53,358 bases of DNA from Neisseria polysaccharea ATCC 43768 (GTDB lineage Bacteria; Pseudomonadota; Gammaproteobacteria; Burkholderiales; Neisseriaceae): positions 1-53,358 of the forward strand of contig ADBE01000127.1 in NCBI GenBank assembly GCA_000176735.1, read 5' to 3'. The number at the start of each line of letters is the position of its first letter. Position 1 is the stretch's first letter. The position numbers were made by a program, and so were the translations under genes. The notes under the pieces were generated by a model. That model made no database searches. It saw nothing but the letters and a program-made list of their open reading frames with translations, and had not been told where the DNA came from. Shown here piece after piece: positions 18,640 to 28,141 of the stretch.

Positions 18640-19341
18640 ATGACGGAACCTGCGGCCGAAGGCGGCAAAGCTGCCAAGGCGTTAAAAAAATATCTGATTA
18701 CGGGCATTTTGGTCTGGCTGCCGATTGCGGTAACGGTTTGGGTGATTTCCTATATCGTTTCCGCGTCCGACCAGCTCGTCAATCTGCTGCCGAAGCAATG
18801 GCGGCCGCAATATGTTTTGGGGTTTAATATCCCGGGGCTGGGCGTTATCGTTGCCATTGCCGTATTGTTTGTAACCGGATTATTTGCCGCAAACGTGTTG
18901 GGCCGGCAGATTCTTGCCGCGTGGGACAGCCTGTTGGGGCGGATTCCGGTTGTCAAATCCATCTACTCGAGTGTGAAAAAAGTATCAGAATCGCTGCTGT
19001 CCGACAGCAGCCGCTCGTTTAAAACGCCGGTACTCGTGCCGTTCCCCCAATCGGGTATTTGGACGATTGCTTTCGTGTCCGGTCAGGTGTCGAATGCGGT
19101 TAAGGCCGCATTGCCTCAGGATGGCGATTATCTTTCCGTGTATGTCCCGACCACGCCCAACCCGACCGGCGGTTACTATATTATGGTAAAGAAAAGCGAT
19201 GTGCGCGAACTCGATATGAGCGTGGACGAAGCGTTGAAATATGTGATTTCGCTGGGTATGGTTATCCCTGACGACCTGCCCGTCAAAACATTGGCAGGAC
19301 CTATGCCTCCTGAAAAGGCGGAGTTGCCCGAACAACAATAA
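18640..19341 (+). CDS. DUF502 family inner-membrane protein
   Basis: A 233-residue protein with two N-terminal membrane segments (about 19-39 and 65-90) and a soluble C-terminal domain with TPNPTGGYYIMVKKSDV and DMSVDEALKYVISLGMV, the DUF502 signature. No molecular role is established. It sits directly before aspS (58 bases), separated by half a DUS, as in other Neisseria. The ATG at 18640 was chosen because the upstream in-frame extension reads across a TATAAT-like promoter (near 18597). Confidence 0.85.
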   Translation: MTEPAAEGGKAAKALKKYLITGILVWLPIAVTVWVISYIVSASDQLVNLLPKQWRPQYVLGFNIPGLGVIVAIAVLFVTGLFAANVLGRQILAAWDSLLGRIPVVKSIYSSVKKVSESLLSDSSRSFKTPVLVPFPQSGIWTIAFVSGQVSNAVKAALPQDGDYLSVYVPTTPNPTGGYYIMVKKSDVRELDMSVDEALKYVISLGMVIPDDLPVKTLAGPMPPEKAELPEQQ

Positions 19342-19399
19342 AGCTGCCGTTCAGACGGCATTTTCTGTTTTCAGTTTAAATCAATAAAAAGGTGATTTT

Positions 19400-21208
19400 A
19401 TGCGTACCAACTATTGCGGCCTGATCAGCGAGCAATACTTAGACCAAACCGTTACCGTCAAAGGCTGGGTACACCGCCGGCGCGACCACGGCGGTGTGAT
19501 TTTTATCGACCTGCGCGACCGCGAAGGCATCGTTCAAGTCGTGATTGATCCCGACACGCCCGAAGCATTCGCCGCTGCCGATTCCGCCCGCAACGAATAC
19601 GTTTTGAGCATTACCGGCCGCGTACGCAACCGTCCCGAAGGCACGACCAACGATAAAATGATTTCCGGCAAAATCGAAATCCTTGCCAAAGAAATCGAAG
19701 TGTTGAACGCTGCCGCTACGCCTCCGTTCCAAATCGACGACGAAAACATCAGCGAAAACGTTCGCCTGACCAACCGCGTTATCGACTTGCGCCGTCCTGC
19801 CATGCAACGCAACCTGCGTCTGCGTTACCAAGTCGCCATGGGCGTTCGCCGCTACTTGGACGCACAAGGCTTCATCGACATTGAAACGCCGATGCTGACC
19901 CGCTCCACTCCCGAAGGCGCACGCGACTACCTCGTGCCGAGCCGCGTTCATCCAGGCGAGTTTTTCGCACTGCCTCAATCGCCGCAATTATTCAAACAAC
20001 TGTTGATGGTGGCGGGTTTCGACCGTTACTACCAAATCACTAAATGTTTCCGTGACGAAGACTTGCGTGCCGACCGCCAACCTGAATTTACCCAAATCGA
20101 CTTGGAAACCTCGTTCTTAAACGAGGATGAAATTATGGACATCACCGAAGGTATGGCGAAACAAGTCTTCAAAGATGCCTTGAACGTAGATTTGGGCGAC
20201 TTCCCGCGTATGCCTTACGCCGAAGCCATGTTCTACTACGGCTCTGACAAACCGGATATGCGTATCAACTTGAAATTTACCGAGTTGACCGACCTGATGA
20301 AAACGGAAGAATTCAAAGTCTTCCGTGGCGCGGCAGATATGAAAGGCGGCCGCGTAGTCGCTCTGCGTGTACCGAACGGCGCGAAATTCAGCCGCAAAGA
20401 AATCGACGAATACACTAAATTTGTCGGCATCTACGGCGCGAAAGGTCTGGCATACATCAAAGTAAACGATGTGGGCAACCTCTCAAACGGCGAAGACAGC
20501 GGCCTGCAATCTCCAATCGTCAAATTCCTGTCTGAGAATGCCCTGAAAGAAATCATCGAGCGTACCGGTGCACAAAACGGCGATATTATCTTCTTCGGTG
20601 CGGACAAAACCAAAGTTGTGAACGAAGCCATCGGCGCATTGCGTATCAAAGTCGGCTTGGAACACGGCAAAGATAACGGCTACTTCACAGACGAATGGAA
20701 ACCTTTGTGGGTTGTCGATTTCCCGATGTTCGAATACGACGAAGAAGCCGACCGCTACGTTGCCGTACACCATCCGTTTACCGCGCCGAAAGAAGGTCAT
20801 GAAGACCTGATGGTTTCCGATCCTGCAAACTGCCTGGCCCGCGCCTACGATATGGTATTGAACGGCTGGGAAATCGGCGGCGGCTCTATCCGTATCCACC
20901 GCGCAGACGTACAAGAGAAAGTGTTTGCCGCGCTGAAAATCAGCCCTGAAGAGCAACAAGAAAAATTCGGCTTCCTCTTGGACAACCTGAAATTCGGTGC
21001 GCCTCCTCACGGCGGCCTTGCATTCGGCCTCGACCGTCTGGTTACCCTGATGACCGGCGCCGAATCTATCCGCGACGTGATTGCCTTCCCGAAAACACAA
21101 CGTGCCCAATGCCTGCTGACCAACGCGCCCAACAGCGTGGACGACAAGCAGTTGCGTGAATTGAGCCTGCGCCTGCGCCAAAAGGTGGCTGAAACCAAAG
21201 AAGCATAA
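19400..21208 (+). CDS. aspS: Aspartate-tRNA ligase
   Basis: A class IIb synthetase of 602 residues, the bacterial length including the GAD insertion domain. An N-terminal OB fold recognises the anticodon ([19 protein letters not shown], 22-40). Motif 2 is [18 protein letters not shown] near 216-233, and motif 3 is GLAFGLDR near 540. Bacterial-type AspRS in organisms that form Asn-tRNA by amidotransfer also charges tRNA-Asn; the tRNA-Asn gene lies 7 kb away. A GGTG Shine-Dalgarno-like site precedes the ATG. Confidence 0.95.
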   Translation: MRTNYCGLISEQYLDQTVTVKGWVHRRRDHGGVIFIDLRDREGIVQVVIDPDTPEAFAAADSARNEYVLSITGRVRNRPEGTTNDKMISGKIEILAKEIEVLNAAATPPFQIDDENISENVRLTNRVIDLRRPAMQRNLRLRYQVAMGVRRYLDAQGFIDIETPMLTRSTPEGARDYLVPSRVHPGEFFALPQSPQLFKQLLMVAGFDRYYQITKCFRDEDLRADRQPEFTQIDLETSFLNEDEIMDITEGMAKQVFKDALNVDLGDFPRMPYAEAMFYYGSDKPDMRINLKFTELTDLMKTEEFKVFRGAADMKGGRVVALRVPNGAKFSRKEIDEYTKFVGIYGAKGLAYIKVNDVGNLSNGEDSGLQSPIVKFLSENALKEIIERTGAQNGDIIFFGADKTKVVNEAIGALRIKVGLEHGKDNGYFTDEWKPLWVVDFPMFEYDEEADRYVAVHHPFTAPKEGHEDLMVSDPANCLARAYDMVLNGWEIGGGSIRIHRADVQEKVFAALKISPEEQQEKFGFLLDNLKFGAPPHGGLAFGLDRLVTLMTGAESIRDVIAFPKTQRAQCLLTNAPNSVDDKQLRELSLRLRQKVAETKEA

Positions 21209-21214
21209 GGAAAA

Positions 21215-21246
21215 CGGAGCCGTTTGACGGCTCTGTTTTTTTCAGA
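21215..21246 (+). terminator. Intrinsic terminator after aspS
   Basis: A short gagccg / cggctc hairpin (21217-21233) is followed by a run of T residues. A lone DUS half overlaps its end. Confidence 0.7.
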
Positions 21247-21358
21247 CGGCATTTACGCTCCTTAACTTCCTGCTAATTCAAACCTAATTTTGCTGTGTTT
21301 TAATGGCGGCATTGAAAAACACCCCTTGTTCAATAAGTCGATAAAGAAAGGACTGAAA

Positions 21359-21643
21359 ATGAAAAAACTGTTATTGGCTGCCGTTGTTTCCCTGAGTGCC
21401 GCAACCGCATTTGCCAGCGACTCTGCCGAGCGTCAGATTTACAGTGATCCCCATTTTGAACAAAACCGCACAAAAGCCGTGAAAATGTTGGAACAGCGCG
21501 GTTATCAAGTTCACGATGTCGATGCCGACGACCATTGGGGTAAGCCTGTGCTGGAAGTGGAAGCCTATAAAGACGGCCGCGAATACGACATCGTGTTGTC
21601 TTACCCCGACCTGAAAATCATCAAAGAGCAGCTCGATCGCTGA
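21359..21643 (+). CDS. Secreted PepSY-domain protein
   Basis: A 94-residue protein with a signal peptide (MKKLLLAAVVSLSAATAFAS, cut before DSAE) and one PepSY-like module: RTKAVKMLEQRGYQVHDVDADDH, followed by a strand in LEVEAYKDGREYDIVLSYPDLKI. PepSY domains are small periplasmic folds that inhibit proteases or bind envelope components; the target is unknown here. A GGACTGAAA stretch precedes the ATG, and the gene ends at a bidirectional DUS hairpin. Confidence 0.82.
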   Translation: MKKLLLAAVVSLSAATAFASDSAERQIYSDPHFEQNRTKAVKMLEQRGYQVHDVDADDHWGKPVLEVEAYKDGREYDIVLSYPDLKIIKEQLDR

Positions 21644-21666
21644 CTCCTTTGATGGAAAGATGAACC

Positions 21667-21699
21667 AAAATGCCGTCTGAAGCGTTCAGACGGCATTTT
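21667..21699. terminator. Bidirectional DUS hairpin
   Basis: Opposed uptake sequences with A and T flanks lie between the convergent PepSY and L,D-transpeptidase genes. Confidence 0.8.
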
Positions 21700-21721
21700 G
21701 TTTTCCAGTGGGGAGACGGGT

Positions 21722-22702
21722 TTAGAATAGCGAATCAAACGGTTCGGAAGCAGTGTTTTTAAAAGTTTCAGTTTCTGCCTGAGGTACGGATTCGGTAACC
21801 GGTTCGACATCGGCCGACGGCAGGGCGGGAATGGGATGGACGATTTGAACCGGCGGTTGTTCGGCAGCTTGGGGAGCCGGCTGTTCGGCAGGGTTAACCC
21901 GGGTAATTTCCGGCTTAGGTGCTTTGGCTTGGCTGTATGAGGAAGAACCCTGTATCCACGCCAGCGATTTGAGCGGCATCTTCATCTTACCGTTTTTGCC
22001 GCATGTCAGGCAGACGGCCGATCCGGTGCGGTCTTTGAGTACGGCATCGACTTTCTCGGGTGCGATGGTTTTGCCCTGTGTTTTTGCCCATTGCCCGATG
22101 CTTTTTTTCAGGGAGGCGGTGTCAAGGTTGTTTTTGCCGTAAGGGTCGCGGAAGGCGGCAAGCCACAGGTTGCGATCCGCATCTTCATTGAGACCCGCCA
22201 TTTGATAGATGACGGAGGCGGGCGAGCCGCTGGCGATGGTTTTGGCAAACTCGAGCGCGTCGGGCGATTTCATGCGGACGCAGCCGTGACTCCGAACCCC
22301 GGGGACGCTGGTCGGCGCATTGGTTCCGTGTATGCCCAAACCGAGTTTCGGGTCTCCTAAGCGGACAAAAACCGGCCCCAAAGGGTTGTCCGGACCGGCG
22401 GCTATGGTTTTTACGCCGTCGCCGCGTTCTTTCTGTATGGATTTGGGGATGTGCCAAACAGGGTTATAGGCTTTCGCCCCGATTTTATGTTCGCCTAGAT
22501 TGGTTTGTGTCATCGCCCGACCTACTGCAACGGGATAAACCTTGGTCAGTTTGCCGTCGGTGTAGAGGAACAGGCGTTGCTGAGGGATGTTAATGAAGAC
22601 ATGTTGACCTTGTGCGACGGGGGAGACATCGGGAATGACGGTGTTTGCGTATGAAAAACCGCTTATCAATAGTGCGGCAGTGTGGCAGATTGTTTTATTC
22701 AT
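21722..22702 (-). CDS. L,D-transpeptidase (YkuD/ErfK family)
   Basis: A 326-residue periplasmic enzyme. It has a signal peptide (MNKTICHTAALLISGFSYA), then the YkuD catalytic domain with LGIHGTN near 122 and SHGCVRM with the nucleophilic Cys near 143. The C-terminus is a Pro- and Glu-rich low-complexity tail. Such enzymes make 3-3 peptidoglycan crosslinks or attach proteins to the wall. The long upstream open frame to 23173 overlaps the divergent rlmD and is not coding; the ATG at 22702 gives the signal peptide. Confidence 0.85.
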   Translation of the reverse strand: MNKTICHTAALLISGFSYANTVIPDVSPVAQGQHVFINIPQQRLFLYTDGKLTKVYPVAVGRAMTQTNLGEHKIGAKAYNPVWHIPKSIQKERGDGVKTIAAGPDNPLGPVFVRLGDPKLGLGIHGTNAPTSVPGVRSHGCVRMKSPDALEFAKTIASGSPASVIYQMAGLNEDADRNLWLAAFRDPYGKNNLDTASLKKSIGQWAKTQGKTIAPEKVDAVLKDRTGSAVCLTCGKNGKMKMPLKSLAWIQGSSSYSQAKAPKPEITRVNPAEQPAPQAAEQPPVQIVHPIPALPSADVEPVTESVPQAETETFKNTASEPFDSLF

Positions 22703-22807
22703 ATCAAAATATGGTGTGTGTCCGATAGGTTTTCGGCAAATCATACCTGAAACCGTACCAATTTGTGCGAAAATATGCGCTTCAGTACAGTGCGGACGGA
22801 TTGAGTG

Positions 22808-24139
22808 ATGGTAACGGAAACAAATGTCGCGGAAATTTCCGCCTTGGATTATGAAGGCAGGGGTGTGGCAAAGGTTGGCGGCAAAACGGTTTTTATTAAA
22901 GGGGCATTGCCGTCTGAAAGAGTCGGTTTTCGGATTGTCAGACAGAAAAAGCAGTTTGACGAAGCGGAAACAGTAGCGATATTCAAAGTTTCGGATGAGC
23001 GTACCGTCCCGCAGTGCCGTTATTTTGAACGCTGCGGCGGTTGTTCCCTGCAACATATTTCTCCGACAGCGCAGGTGGCGTTCAAACAAAGGATGATGGA
23101 AGAGCAGCTCGAGCGTATCGGCAAGGTCAAACCGAAGCAGATATTGCCGCCGATTTACGGACATGTATGGCATTATCGGGATAGGGCGCGGTTCAGCGTG
23201 TCATTAGACAAACTATGCCGTCTGAAACTGGGGTTTCAGGCAAAGAAAACGAATGATGTGGTGGATATTTCGTCATGTATGCTGATTCCGAAGCCGGTTT
23301 CGGACAAGCTGCCGGCCATCAGGGAGCTTTTGCAGGATTTGGCGGAAGAGGGAAGTGTTACCCGTTTTGCCGAGTTTTATCGCGGCAGTGAAATTACCGT
23401 ATTGAACATCGCGTTCAAAAGCAAACTTCGGCAGAACGAAGAAAACCGGATTCGGCAGTGGTTTGATTCGGAATTGTCGGACGGTTGGCATGTTTGGCTG
23501 CAAATCGGAGGAAAGGTATCGCAACCGTTTTATCCCAAAACAGACAAAACATTAAAATATACATTACCTGAATTCGGCATTGAAATGCCGTTCCGTCCGG
23601 GAGATTTTACGCAGATTAATACCGATACCAACCGGCTGATGATTTCACGCGTCGTGAAAATGCTCGACATACGTCAGGGTGAGCGAGTTGCCGACCTGTT
23701 TTGCGGTTTGGGCAATTTCAGTCTGCCCATAGCCAAGAGCGGGGCGGATGTCGTCGGCATCGAAGGCGCGGAAAACCTGGTCAGGCGCGCCCGGCAAAAT
23801 GCCCGGTTGAACGGTTGCGACGGACAGACAGACTTTATTGCCGCCAACCTCTTTGATTGCACCGAAAAGACAGTCGCCTCTTGGGGAAGGTTTGACAAAA
23901 TGTTGATAGATCCTCCCAGAAGCGGTGCGTATGAAGTCGTCAAATCGCTGCATACACCCTACCTTCCGCAAAAAATCGTTTATGTATCCTGCAACCCTTC
24001 CACTTTGGCACGGGATGCGGGCGTGTTGGTTGAAAAAGGCTATATACTCAGCCAGGCAGGGATAATGAATATGTTTGCCCAGACATCCCATACCGAGTCT
24101 GTCGCCGTATTCGATTTGTTGCCGCAAACAGGAAAATAA
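22808..24139 (+). CDS. rlmD: 23S rRNA (uracil-5-)-methyltransferase RlmD
   Basis: The enzyme makes m5U1939 in 23S rRNA. The 443-residue protein has an N-terminal TRAM domain, an iron-sulphur cluster set in CRYFERCGGC plus a fourth Cys in SSCMLIP, and a Rossmann domain with LFCGLGNFSLP. It also has DPPRSGA and the catalytic Cys in VSCNPSTLARD. Start: ATG at 22808, with an in-frame GTG just before it. The gene is divergent from the L,D-transpeptidase; the 105-base gap must hold both promoters. Confidence 0.92.
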   Translation: MVTETNVAEISALDYEGRGVAKVGGKTVFIKGALPSERVGFRIVRQKKQFDEAETVAIFKVSDERTVPQCRYFERCGGCSLQHISPTAQVAFKQRMMEEQLERIGKVKPKQILPPIYGHVWHYRDRARFSVSLDKLCRLKLGFQAKKTNDVVDISSCMLIPKPVSDKLPAIRELLQDLAEEGSVTRFAEFYRGSEITVLNIAFKSKLRQNEENRIRQWFDSELSDGWHVWLQIGGKVSQPFYPKTDKTLKYTLPEFGIEMPFRPGDFTQINTDTNRLMISRVVKMLDIRQGERVADLFCGLGNFSLPIAKSGADVVGIEGAENLVRRARQNARLNGCDGQTDFIAANLFDCTEKTVASWGRFDKMLIDPPRSGAYEVVKSLHTPYLPQKIVYVSCNPSTLARDAGVLVEKGYILSQAGIMNMFAQTSHTESVAVFDLLPQTGK

Positions 24140-24390
24140 CTTTTTGAAAATCAAAGGAAAAGAATAATTAAGGAAGGGGGCAAACAGATAGTGCCCGACA
24201 AATACATTTAAACGTATAAAACATAAAAGGTCATATGGCAAGGCTTGTGCAGAAGGCATATTGTCAAACGTTAAATTATGGTATGATTTGAAACTTACAA
24301 GTCTATTTCAGTAAATCGTTAATAATAAAAGCGGACAATTGCCGTTGCAGGCAGTCGGCTATCCGCTCGTTACGGTATCGGGAGTATCCT
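24140..24390 (+). promoter_or_regulatory. AT-rich leader of the GTPase/roadblock operon
   Basis: This 250-base gap has no open frame worth reporting. It contains TTGTCA (24261-24266) and TATGAT (24282-24287), spaced 15 bases, a possible sigma-70 promoter for the downstream five-gene cluster. The implied leader is about 100 bases. Confidence 0.4.
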
Positions 24391-25809
24391 TTGGAAAACT
24401 CATTAATTATCGGTCTGGCACTGGCGGTATTGCTGGTGCTTTTGGTTATGCGTGCGAAGCAGGGTAAGAAAACACCGAAGCGCAAATCCCAAGGTGTCGG
24501 CAATACGCAGGGGCAGCCGCCCGGAAGCAATGATTCGGACTGGGTCGATCAGGTTGACCAATCGGTTTCAGACGGCACGCAGACGGGATTTTCTTGGAAT
24601 GAGAGCGCCGAGACTGCATCTGCGGCAGTATCCGCGCAAGAAGTCGATCCGCTGACGGAATATCAGGTTTATAAGCAGTTCGGTTATCAGGGCAAGGCTG
24701 CCGAATCTTTGGCTGCCTATCTGGACGGCATTCCGGATGGTGAAGCGAAACCTGAAAACCTTATCCGCGAGCTGCTCGATATCAATCTCGAAGTGGGGGA
24801 TGTCGATGTTTTGGCAGACAATCTGCAAAAATACGGCAAACTGATCCCTTCCGAACTTTTGGCAAAATATATCGAACAGGCATTACAGCGCGATTCAAAC
24901 CATTTGCGTATCCGCGTCTTGGCGGAAGAAGGTTTGGGATGGGGCATTCAGGAGATTGAAAAACGTGCGGAAGGCGGTTCTGCGACGGCAGCTTCCGCAT
25001 CGCCCCCACCGGATGCCGGCGGTAAGGCTTATGGAGCCGAAGAAATCAAGCGCATCCCGATTGTGCGGGGCAAAAAAGACGTGTCCGGAATCAGCCAAGA
25101 GGAAATCGGTGCGATTGCCGGCTTGGTCCGCGCCGATCAAGGTGCGAAAATCCTTAAAGACAAAGTCAGCTACGAAACGGCATCGAAACAATACGACCGT
25201 GCCATCCAAACTTCCGAAAAACCTGCAAACCTGATTATCGATGCGTTGAAACTCGACTATCAGCATGCGGATATAGACCGTTTTGCCGGACATTTGTGGA
25301 AACTTTACCAAACGTTGGGCAATTACGGCAGGCAGGTTAAAGAGCGGATGCTGGGTTGGGGGTACAGCCTGGGTTACCATGAAGTTTTCGATGATTTGGA
25401 AAAGGGGCCGAACGACCGGCAAATCAAAGACATCGGTATGGGGCACGGGTATCTGCCGCAAAATATACAGAAATTCAAAGCGCAACATCGGGATTTGGTG
25501 CTTCAAGATTCTTCATTGATCAACACCGGTTCGTCTCCGGCAGACGATGCGGTTAAAGAAGTAGAGTCGTTGCTGATGTATGGTCAGATTGAAGCGGCAA
25601 TGGATGTGTTGGAGCAGGCGGTATTGAAATATCCCGACGAGTCCCAGCTTTATATTACGTTGATCGATATTTATGAACGTACTGAAGATTGGGATAGGTT
25701 GGGGCAGTTTTTAAGGGTATTGAGGGAACGTGCGGACAGGCTTCCTGAAGAGGTCGTTATGCTGATGAGCCGGCTGCTGCAGCGTATGAATCAAAATATA
25801 AAAAAATAA
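24391..25809 (+). CDS. FimV-like membrane-anchored TPR protein
   Basis: A 472-residue protein with one N-terminal membrane segment (about 4-21), a charged linker rich in Gln, Ser and Gly, then helical repeats. Residues about 87-190 (EYQVYKQFGYQGKAAESLAAYL) and about 385-460 (VESLLMYGQIEAAMDVLEQAV, then DIYERTEDWDRLGQFL) resemble the TPR motifs of FimV, the pole-located organiser of type IV pili and cAMP signalling. A LysM domain, usual in FimV, is not seen. The start is TTG at 24391, 7 bases after GGGAG. It opens the operon, with the next gene 19 bases on. Confidence 0.7.
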   Translation: MENSLIIGLALAVLLVLLVMRAKQGKKTPKRKSQGVGNTQGQPPGSNDSDWVDQVDQSVSDGTQTGFSWNESAETASAAVSAQEVDPLTEYQVYKQFGYQGKAAESLAAYLDGIPDGEAKPENLIRELLDINLEVGDVDVLADNLQKYGKLIPSELLAKYIEQALQRDSNHLRIRVLAEEGLGWGIQEIEKRAEGGSATAASASPPPDAGGKAYGAEEIKRIPIVRGKKDVSGISQEEIGAIAGLVRADQGAKILKDKVSYETASKQYDRAIQTSEKPANLIIDALKLDYQHADIDRFAGHLWKLYQTLGNYGRQVKERMLGWGYSLGYHEVFDDLEKGPNDRQIKDIGMGHGYLPQNIQKFKAQHRDLVLQDSSLINTGSSPADDAVKEVESLLMYGQIEAAMDVLEQAVLKYPDESQLYITLIDIYERTEDWDRLGQFLRVLRERADRLPEEVVMLMSRLLQRMNQNIKK

Positions 25810-25828
25810 AACGGTACGGAAAATAAAA

Positions 25829-26927
25829 ATGGAAGTTCAACTGCCGAAAATTAAAACAGTACGCGTAATGTTGGCGGGGATGACGGCGCAGCAGGAATCC
25901 GTTTTCAAAATGGCATTCAAAATGCACAATACCACCTGTTATGAAACGGTATCCCCTTCAGACGGCAGTGTCGTGCCCGATTTGGTTTTGGCGGATACCG
26001 ATGCCGAGGGCGGTTTTGAACTTTGGAAAGAGCTTGCCGAGCGTTATAAGGATATACCCGTCGCCGTCTGTTCGGAGAAAGTTCCCGATTCTGAAGTTCC
26101 CTACCTGCCCAAACCGATTCGGTTTGAAACATTGTTTCCTATGCTCCGCAAGTTGTTGCAGGGCGAGAATGTTTATGGGAAATCGTTTATTGCACCCGCA
26201 GACCGGTCGGCAAAAAACAAACGGGAATGTGCAGCGTACGGTTACGATACGCCGGTTTAACCCGAATAAAGGATTATTGGGGGCGTTGCGGTTTGCGGAA
26301 AAGAACAGGCGGGACATCGCTATCTTGCATGGAAATAAGCCGGTCCTTATTGTTTTCCCCTCGATACAACGGGTTTTGCTGACAGAAAGTGTGCAAAAAC
26401 TCGAAGAATTGTGTAAAGACGAAAATTTGCAGGTCAGTTGCAAGACTGTTCCCGATAACCCGCAATGGCGCGAAAAGGCTAAAGTAGGCATTATGTCCTG
26501 TATGTGGCAGTTTTCCATTTGGACGGCGCAGGGCAGGTTGATTTATCCGATTTCTCCCGATACTCCGTTTACGTTGAAATCTTGGCCAAACCTGACCCGG
26601 TTGGCAAATGTGCCGGGGTCGATACGCTTGTCGGCATTTCTGACCAAGGCATCCGTCAACCTTAACGTGTTGTATAAAGTGATGCCTTTAAACCTCAATG
26701 ATATTCTGAATTATCTTGCGGCAACCTATACGACCGGGTTTTTGTCGGTAGATTTAAAAACGGTTTCACAACAGGCATACTCCGATATGGCGGATAAAAT
26801 AAATATCGGGGCCGATTCTGCCTCTGATAGTGAAATGGTGAAAAAAGCGGAAAAAATCACGACACCATCCCAATCCCAGCCGCGCGGTCTTCTTCAAAGG
26901 CTGATGAAAAAACTGTTGGGCAGCTAA
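25829..26927 (+). pseudogene. Receiver-like protein of the GTPase operon, frameshifted (or two ORFs)
   Basis: Frame one (25829-26260) gives 143 residues resembling a degenerate receiver domain: TVRVMLAGMT, then DLVLADTD, then AVCSEKV and PYLPKPIRFETL, where LPKP matches the receiver KP motif. A second frame (from about 26218 to 26927) continues with RTVTIRRFNPNKGLLGALRF and about 230 residues ending RGLLQRLMKKLLGS. Removing one A from the six-A run at 26212-26217 joins them into one protein of 365 residues. I therefore read a single gene broken by a one-base insertion. If the break is real, the C-terminal part could start at an ATG at 26169 or 26175. The C-terminal domain was not recognised. 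Confidence 0.6.
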
Positions 26928-26938
26928 GAGGCGGAGAG

Positions 26939-27475
26939 ATGAGAGAAAATAAAATTATTTTCACAGGACCTGTCGGCGTAGGGAAAACCACCGCCATTGC
27001 GGCTATTTCAGACGAAGCACCCGTCCAGACCGATGCTTCCGCATCCGATATGACTTTGGATAGGAAAAGGAATACGACAGTGGCGATGGACTACGGGGTC
27101 ATCAGCTTGGATGAGGATACTAAAGTCCATTTATATGGTACGCCCGGTCAGGAACGGTTCAACTTTATGTGGGAAATCTTAAGCCAAGGCAGTATGGGTT
27201 TGGTCTTGCTTTTAGATAATGCCAGAACCAACCCGTTGAAAGATTTGGAATTCTTTTTGCATTCGTTTCGAGGGTTGCTGGAGAAGGCACCCGTCGTTGT
27301 CGGTATTACCAAGATGGATATACGCTCTCAGCCCGGTATCGACGTGTATCACAAATATCTTGCAAAACATAATCTTAATGTTCCGGTTTTTGAAATTGAT
27401 GCCCGTAAGGAAGATGACGTAAAGCAATTGGTTAGCGCAATGTTATTTTCTATTGATCCGGGACTGGAGGTTTAA
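26939..27475 (+). CDS. Small Ras-like GTPase (COG2229 / MglA-related)
   Basis: A 178-residue G protein with all the core motifs: P-loop GPVGVGKTT at 10-18, a G2 threonine in NTTVAMDYG, G3 YGTPGQERF near 67-75 and G4 TKMD near 122-125. The TVAMDYG and TPGQERFNFMW segments place it with the bacterial COG2229 GTPases, which also include the GTPase of Streptomyces conservons, and relate it more distantly to MglA. These proteins act as cytoplasmic switches and pair with roadblock proteins, two of which follow directly (the first 1 base after its stop). It starts 11 bases after the receiver-like gene. Confidence 0.85.
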   Translation: MRENKIIFTGPVGVGKTTAIAAISDEAPVQTDASASDMTLDRKRNTTVAMDYGVISLDEDTKVHLYGTPGQERFNFMWEILSQGSMGLVLLLDNARTNPLKDLEFFLHSFRGLLEKAPVVVGITKMDIRSQPGIDVYHKYLAKHNLNVPVFEIDARKEDDVKQLVSAMLFSIDPGLEV

Positions 27476-27476
27476 T

Positions 27477-28121
27477 ATGGAATCAACACTTTCACTACAA
27501 GCAAATTTATATCCCCGCCTGACTCCTGCCGGTGCATTTTATGCCGTATCCAGCGATACCCCCAGTGCCGGTAAAACTTTGTTGCACAGCCTGTTGAAAG
27601 CGGATGCGGACGAAGTGGTCAGCAGTGAGAAGCTGCTCGCCTGGGCGGACACCGCTGACATCGATACCGCTTTGAACCTATTGTACCGTTTGCAAAAACT
27701 CGAATTCCTCTATGGCGATGAAAACGGTCATTCAGACGGCATCAATCTGTCGGACGAGCAATTGCCGTTGCTGATGGAACAATTGTCCGGTAGCGGTAAG
27801 GCATTATTGGTCGATCGGAACGGCCTGTATCTTGCCAACGCCAATTTCCATCATGAGGCGGCGGAAGAGTTGGGGTTGCTGGCGGCAGAAGTTGCACAGA
27901 TGGAAAAGAAACACCGGCTGCTGATTAAGAACAACCTGTATATCAACAATAACGCTTGGGGCGTTTGCGACCCTTCCGGTCAGAGCGAATTGACATTTTT
28001 CCCATTGTATATCGGTTCAACCAAATTTATTTTGGTTATCGGCGGTATTCCGGACTTGAGCAAAGAGGCATTTGTTACTTTGGTCAGGATTTTATACCGC
28101 CGTTACAGCAACCGCGTGTAA
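27477..28121 (+). CDS. Roadblock-like protein, longer form
   Basis: A 214-residue soluble protein. The N-terminal half is helical (HSLLKADADEVVSSEKLLAW) with no clear match. The C-terminal half (about 100-205) resembles a roadblock/LC7 fold: ALLVDRNGLYLANANF, a helix EAAEELGLLAAEVAQ, then strands FFPLYIGSTKFILVIGG and the final helix VTLVRILYRRY. It begins 1 base after the GTPase stop, so translation is coupled, and 20 bases separate it from the next gene. It may be the GTPase activator or an adaptor; this is inferred from context. Confidence 0.65.
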   Translation: MESTLSLQANLYPRLTPAGAFYAVSSDTPSAGKTLLHSLLKADADEVVSSEKLLAWADTADIDTALNLLYRLQKLEFLYGDENGHSDGINLSDEQLPLLMEQLSGSGKALLVDRNGLYLANANFHHEAAEELGLLAAEVAQMEKKHRLLIKNNLYINNNAWGVCDPSGQSELTFFPLYIGSTKFILVIGGIPDLSKEAFVTLVRILYRRYSNRV

Positions 28122-28141
28122 AACTTGGGACAGGAGGGTTT

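Noticed and set aside
22703-23173. N-terminal extension of the L,D-transpeptidase
   Set aside because: It overlaps the divergent rlmD start and would bury the signal peptide.
26211-26218. Programmed -1 frameshift at the slippery A AAA AAC heptamer in the receiver-like gene
   Set aside because: A -1 slip leads into the wrong frame; the downstream protein is in the +1 frame relative to the first, so a one-base insertion fits better.
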